Below are positions 11,904 to 14,903 of a DNA stretch of 14,903 nt, piece by piece. The stretch comes from Methanosarcinales archaeon (GTDB lineage Archaea > Halobacteriota > Methanosarcinia > Methanosarcinales > Methanogasteraceae): positions 1-14,903 of the forward strand of contig DAOVGE010000072.1 in the NCBI GenBank assembly GCA_030672605.1, given 5' to 3'. Within the stretch, counting starts at the first letter, position 1. Every line of letters begins with the position of its first letter. The position numbers were made by a program, and so were the translations under genes. Under the pieces are notes generated by a model. The model made no database searches. It was given only the letters and a program-made list of their open reading frames with translations, and had not been told where the DNA came from.

Positions 11904-12788
11904 ATGGAAAAACCACACATAACACACAGTTTTTCGTCACATAAAACAGTGGCGACATTTATCCTGACCGTTGCAGTGGTTGCAGCATCACTGCTCGGAT
12001 CAGGTTGCATCGGTGGTAATGGTGGTGGTGATGGCGCTTCTTCATCACTGCAATTGCAGATCGCAGGATCAACAACCGTTCTTCCAATAGCAGAAGAATG
12101 TGCTCGTGTATACATGGAGGCGCATCCGGGCAGCCAGATATATGTATCCGGAGGCGGATCCTCGCACGGCGTGAAGTCAGTCGCTGACGGCACAGTGGAC
12201 ATCGGAGACGCATCCCGTGACATGAAGGATTCTGAGCGGGAGTCATACCCGAATCTTGTGACGCATGGTATTGCAAAGGATGGCGTCGCCATCGTTGTCC
12301 ACCCATCTAACCAGGTCAGCGATCTCACGATGGAACAGCTTCAGGGCATCTACACCGGCGCGATCACAAACTGGCAGGATGTCGGAGGCGCGGACGCAGA
12401 GATCATGGTAGTTTCAAGAGAAGAAGGCTCAGGGACAAGGGATTGCTTTGAGGCTTCGGTTCTGAAACCCATCAAAACAGAAGTCACGGACTACGCGATC
12501 ATTCAGGACTCGAATGGGAAGGTGCGAACAACCATCGCTGGAAATGAGCATGGGATCGGATTTTTGTCCCTTGGATACGTCGATTCCGATATTAAGGCTG
12601 TGAGACTCGATGGCACCCTCGCCACAGTCGAGAATATCCGAAGCGGCGAGTATGCAATCTCAAGAACACTTCTAATGATTACAGATGGCGAGCCGGACGC
12701 GGATGAGCAGGCGTTCCTCGACTTTGTGCTCTCGAGTGCGGGGCAGAAGATCGTTTCAGAGGTGCACTTCATACCGGTCTCAGAGTGA
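11904..12788 (+). CDS. pstS: Phosphate-binding lipoprotein PstS
   Basis: The 294-residue extracellular phosphate receptor of the Pst ABC transporter. A basic N terminus is followed by a hydrophobic stretch (VATFILTVAVVAASLLGSGC, about residues 15-34) ending in a lipobox Cys, and then a Gly-rich linker. The ligand loop AGSTTVLPIAEE, SGGGSSHGVKSVADGTVDIG, DGVAIVVHPSN and SREEGSGTRDCFE are classic PstS phosphate-contact motifs. The ATG at 11904 is chosen because GGTGAT (11892-11897) is well spaced and because a 34-codon upstream extension would destroy the signal peptide. The expected permease genes pstC and pstA do not follow. A phosphoesterase starts at the overlapping TGATG. Confidence 0.95.
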   Translation: MEKPHITHSFSSHKTVATFILTVAVVAASLLGSGCIGGNGGGDGASSSLQLQIAGSTTVLPIAEECARVYMEAHPGSQIYVSGGGSSHGVKSVADGTVDIGDASRDMKDSERESYPNLVTHGIAKDGVAIVVHPSNQVSDLTMEQLQGIYTGAITNWQDVGGADAEIMVVSREEGSGTRDCFEASVLKPIKTEVTDYAIIQDSNGKVRTTIAGNEHGIGFLSLGYVDSDIKAVRLDGTLATVENIRSGEYAISRTLLMITDGEPDADEQAFLDFVLSSAGQKIVSEVHFIPVSE

Positions 12789-13534
12789 TGAGTGAGAGTG
12801 ATTACGTGACACGAATCGTGCATATTTCAGATATCCACGTATCGAGTGCCCACTTTCTCGCCGATGTTGCAGAAAGCGTGGTAGAGGGCATAAATGAGAT
12901 CGCTCCGGATATCGTGGTCGTGACTGGGGATTTGACCCAGAACGGCTCTTATCCGGAGTTTGCAGGTGCAAAAGAGTTGATTGACAAGATCGATTGCGAA
13001 AACAAGGTGATTGTTCCCGGAAATCACGATTCGAGAAACGTCGGGTACCTGTTCTTCGAGGATCTCTTCGGAGCACGCACCTCATGCCATTCTCTTGGCG
13101 ACGTCACGGTTGTCGGGGTGGATTCGTCCCAGCCCGACATCGATGACGGGCATGTTGGAAGGGACCTGTATGACTGGATTGCGAAGAGTTTTGAGACGGA
13201 CGGTTTCAAGGTCTTCGCGCTCCACCATCACCTGATCCCGGTTCCGATGACCGGGCGTGAGGAGCAGATTCCTGTTGATTCAGGCGATGTGCTTGAACTG
13301 CTTGACCGGTGCGGCGTTAATCTCGTGCTCTGCGGGCACAGGCATGTGCCCTGGGTCTGGCGGCTGAATGAGATGTTTGTCGTGAATGCCGGGACTGCAT
13401 GTTCAAACAAGATCAAGGCGAGAACAACGCAGTGCTACAACTTAATCGAGGTTGATTATGGTGATTTGCGGATTTACCGGGTGCTTCCGGGCGGTGAGCG
13501 GGAACTGGTCGCTGATCGGGTTATGCCACCATGA
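12788..13534 (+). CDS. Calcineurin-like metallophosphoesterase (CpdA/Icc-like)
   Basis: A 248-residue class III phosphodiesterase-like enzyme with a dinuclear metal site: SDIH (Asp15, His17), GDLTQNG (Asp48), GNHD (Asn79, His80), ALHHH, and GHRHVPW near the C terminus. The order and spacing fit the CpdA/Icc group, but the substrate (cyclic nucleotide, phosphodiester or other) cannot be read from the sequence. The ATG at 12788 overlaps the pstS stop (TGATG); a GTG one codon upstream is possible. Its own stop overlaps an ATG at 13531 (ATGA), the likely start of the now-broken amidohydrolase. The position in a phosphate operon suggests phosphate salvage. Confidence 0.9.
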   Translation: MSESDYVTRIVHISDIHVSSAHFLADVAESVVEGINEIAPDIVVVTGDLTQNGSYPEFAGAKELIDKIDCENKVIVPGNHDSRNVGYLFFEDLFGARTSCHSLGDVTVVGVDSSQPDIDDGHVGRDLYDWIAKSFETDGFKVFALHHHLIPVPMTGREEQIPVDSGDVLELLDRCGVNLVLCGHRHVPWVWRLNEMFVVNAGTACSNKIKARTTQCYNLIEVDYGDLRIYRVLPGGERELVADRVMPP

Positions 13535-13679
13535 TGGGGGCTCCCATACTACAACCAGGTCAATCGAGATCGGGAAACGGGCAGATCTGCTGGTCGTCTC
13601 AGAACGGATGGAACTTCCTGTTGTTGCACGCACGATTGTGGGCGGGGAGGTCATGTATGCGGCAGGCGGTGTGAGATGA
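13531..13679 (+). pseudogene. Remnant of a PhnM-like amidohydrolase (C-terminal end only)
   Basis: A 40-codon tail, frame ending with the TGA at 13677-13679, reads RSIEIGKRADLLVVSERMEL and then PVVARTIVGGEVMY. This is the closing beta-sandwich of amidohydrolases of the PhnM/dihydroorotase type. The rest of the roughly 380-residue enzyme is gone, including all metal ligands. At the 5' end an ATG (13531) still overlaps the phosphoesterase stop in the coupling manner, but in a different frame from the tail. So the gene seems to have kept both ends and lost its middle. Assignment to PhnM (phosphonate pathway) rather than another amidohydrolase is tentative. Confidence 0.65.
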
Positions 13680-14467
13680 AACGAATTGGAGCGGCTCTGG
13701 ATCTTCGTTTCGGGAAAGACACTCTACAATTCCTGGATTTTCTGCATTCGAATGGATTTAACCATATCGAGGTCAGAAAAGACAACGATTATGTATACGG
13801 AACGGTGGACTCTGCACTCCTGGGGCGGGTTCTCTCCGAATACGATTTTACGATCTCGTACCACGCTCCGAGCCGGGAATTCAACCTTGCGAGTGTGAAC
13901 GAACGAGTAAGAGCGTCCTGCGTCGCCCAGGTGATCCGGATAGGCAAGTATCTGCAAGAGGTCGGTTCAAAGGCGTGGGTGAACATACACGCGGGACACA
14001 TTCCGGAGCAGTACCATAAACGAGTCACTGCAAAGGCTGAAGAAAACATGAGGGCATCGCTCGATGAGATTGCGACGGCTTATGAGGGGCTGGATACGAG
14101 ACTCCTGGTTGAGAACGACAGTTTTGAGAAGCACATAACTAAATTCGGGCTGTATCCGGAGGCGATTCAGGATATTCTGAACCGAAATCCCGGTTTTGGC
14201 ATGACCTTTGATATCGGTCATGCCCACCACTCAGGCATCCCGCCTGAATGGTTCATCGAACGTATGGGGCGCAAGATTGAGGTTGTGCATCTGCATGACA
14301 ACAACGGCGTGTATGATGAGCATCTCGCACCCGGCAGGGGTTCTGTTGATTTCGAGGGTGTCCTCTGCCAGCTTGATTTTTGCAGCACGTATGTGCTTGA
14401 GATGAAGACGTTACCCGATGTCATCGCTGGCAGGGAGTTTATTGAATCGCTGGGGCTTATGAAATGA
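13676..14467 (+). CDS. TIM-barrel sugar-phosphate isomerase/epimerase-like (AP endonuclease 2 fold)
   Basis: A 263-residue xylose-isomerase-like TIM barrel: FNHIEVRKDN, TISYHAPSREFNLAS, WVNIHAGHIPEQYHK, LLVENDSFEK, FGMTFDIGHAHHSG, IEVVHLHDNNGVYDEHLAPG RGSVDFEGV and YVLEMK. The metal ligands expected of the family (Glu in VEND, Asp-His in DIGHAHH, His in HLHDN, final Glu) are all present, so it should be active. The substrate is unknown: sugar or polyol phosphate, or an abasic-site DNA activity. The ATG overlaps the amidohydrolase stop and its own stop overlaps the next ATG (both ATGA). Confidence 0.85.
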   Translation: MKRIGAALDLRFGKDTLQFLDFLHSNGFNHIEVRKDNDYVYGTVDSALLGRVLSEYDFTISYHAPSREFNLASVNERVRASCVAQVIRIGKYLQEVGSKAWVNIHAGHIPEQYHKRVTAKAEENMRASLDEIATAYEGLDTRLLVENDSFEKHITKFGLYPEAIQDILNRNPGFGMTFDIGHAHHSGIPPEWFIERMGRKIEVVHLHDNNGVYDEHLAPGRGSVDFEGVLCQLDFCSTYVLEMKTLPDVIAGREFIESLGLMK

Positions 14468-14706
14468 CAGAAAAAGACCGTCAAATCGAAAGCCGTGGCT
14501 TAAACCCCTGGTACAGTGATGCACCGGCATCAAAGAATGTGACGATTGCAATCGTTACGCACAACGTGCAGCAAGCAGCGAGAGTATCTGATCACACGGC
14601 ATTCTCCCTCCGGAGCGAGATGATTGAGCTTGGAAAGACGAAGCAGATATTTGAAAATCCGGAAAGGAATAGTGCCGAGGATCATATCACAGGAAGGTTT
14701 GGATAG
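14464..14706 (+). CDS. pstB: Internally deleted PstB (phosphate ABC ATPase ends only)
   Basis: The 80-residue ORF starts like PstB (IESRGLNPWYSDAPASKNVT, compare IEVxxLNxWYGDxxALKNV) and jumps directly to the PstB C terminus (IAIVTHNVQQAARVSDHTAF, with the H-loop His, then IELGKTKQIFENP and DHITGRFG). Normal PstB has about 250 residues. Roughly 170 residues with Walker A, Q-loop, ABC signature and Walker B are missing, and the frame is kept. The product cannot be an ATPase. The start overlaps the upstream stop by ATGA and phoU follows 19 nt later. It could be a decaying gene, a small PhoU-interacting relic, or an assembly collapse. Confidence 0.85.
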   Translation: MTEKDRQIESRGLNPWYSDAPASKNVTIAIVTHNVQQAARVSDHTAFSLRSEMIELGKTKQIFENPERNSAEDHITGRFG

Positions 14707-14725
14707 ATGAATATGGAGGAATATG

Positions 14726-14903
14726 ATGGTTCAAGAACAATACTACAAGAAACTTGTAGACATACAACAGAACGTTTTGAGGCTCGGAGAACTGGCAAAT
14801 TCAGCGATCAAGGACTCAGTTGAGGCACTGCAGGATCACAATGTCGAGCAGGCAGAGGCTGTGATAACTGGAGATTCCGGGATTGATAGTCTTTCTGCAG
14901 ATA
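14726..14903 (+). CDS. phoU: PhoU-family phosphate regulator, 5' part only
   Basis: 59 codons are visible before the right edge: QEQYYKKLVDIQQNVLRLGE, LANSAIKDSVEALQDHNVEQ and AEAVITGDSGIDSLSAD. This is the first helical repeat of PhoU (compare the common pattern of AIEKAVEAL and an acidic GDxxID near residue 50). PhoU proteins bind metals and restrain the Pst transporter and its regulator. GGAGGA (14715-14720) favours the ATG at 14726 over the ATG one codon earlier. The partner transporter ATPase upstream is gutted, so its role here is unclear. Confidence 0.85.
   Translation, partial: MVQEQYYKKLVDIQQNVLRLGELANSAIKDSVEALQDHNVEQAEAVITGDSGIDSLSAD

Noticed and set aside
1..14903. CRISPR array
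   Set aside because: No regularly spaced direct repeats with unique spacers are present. The repeats seen are dispersed single copies.

Overview
The window is archaeal and most likely euryarchaeal. The evidence is an rpl44e-rps27e-aIF2alpha-nop10 translation operon, Bud32 (KEOPS), TATA-type promoters about 25-30 nt upstream of starts, a tRNA-Trp with a long box C/D intron at position 37/38, and siroheme-dependent (Ahb) heme genes. The gene set would fit a methanogen or ANME/Syntrophoarchaeum-like lineage, but the sequence alone does not fix the genus. Many first genes of transcription units look leaderless, while downstream genes in operons carry Shine-Dalgarno (SD) sequences.

Layout. 1-2.0 kb is accessory DNA: a PIN-domain gene cut by the window edge (-), degraded coding remnants with a CG-rich hairpin repeat, and an orphan SPPY-type DNA methyltransferase (-). 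2.5-3.5 kb holds a HAD-family phosphatase-like gene (+), followed by tRNA-Gly(UCC). After a repeat-rich spacer, 4.1-5.9 kb holds the radical SAM gene ahbC and bud32 (+). 5.9-7.5 kb is poor in genes: a G-quadruplex motif, an orphan promoter with a hairpin and a 16-codon ORF, an AT-rich DUF3800 gene (-), and a hairpin resembling an IS200/IS605 end. 7.56-9.95 kb is a tight minus-strand operon rpl44e-rps27e-aif2A-nop10-ahbA-ahbB, joined by short overlaps or close spacing, so siroheme decarboxylase is wired to the translation operon. A MoxR ATPase lies upstream of it (-). Divergent from moxR are tRNA-Val(UAC) and intron-bearing tRNA-Trp(CCA), 3 nt apart.

11.9 kb to the end is a plus-strand phosphate locus: pstS, a calcineurin-like phosphoesterase, a PhnM-like amidohydrolase reduced to its C-terminal end, a TIM-barrel sugar-phosphate isomerase/epimerase-like gene, an 80-residue pstB lacking its whole catalytic middle, and the start of phoU. 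PstC and PstA are absent. The locus looks like a phosphate/phosphonate operon eroded by internal deletions while its translational coupling stayed intact.

Most notable points: the tRNA-Trp intron whose two guides can be matched by eye to C34 and C39; the in-frame mini-PstB and gutted amidohydrolase; ahbAB overlapping nop10; and diverged repeat copies lying downstream of two tRNA loci.
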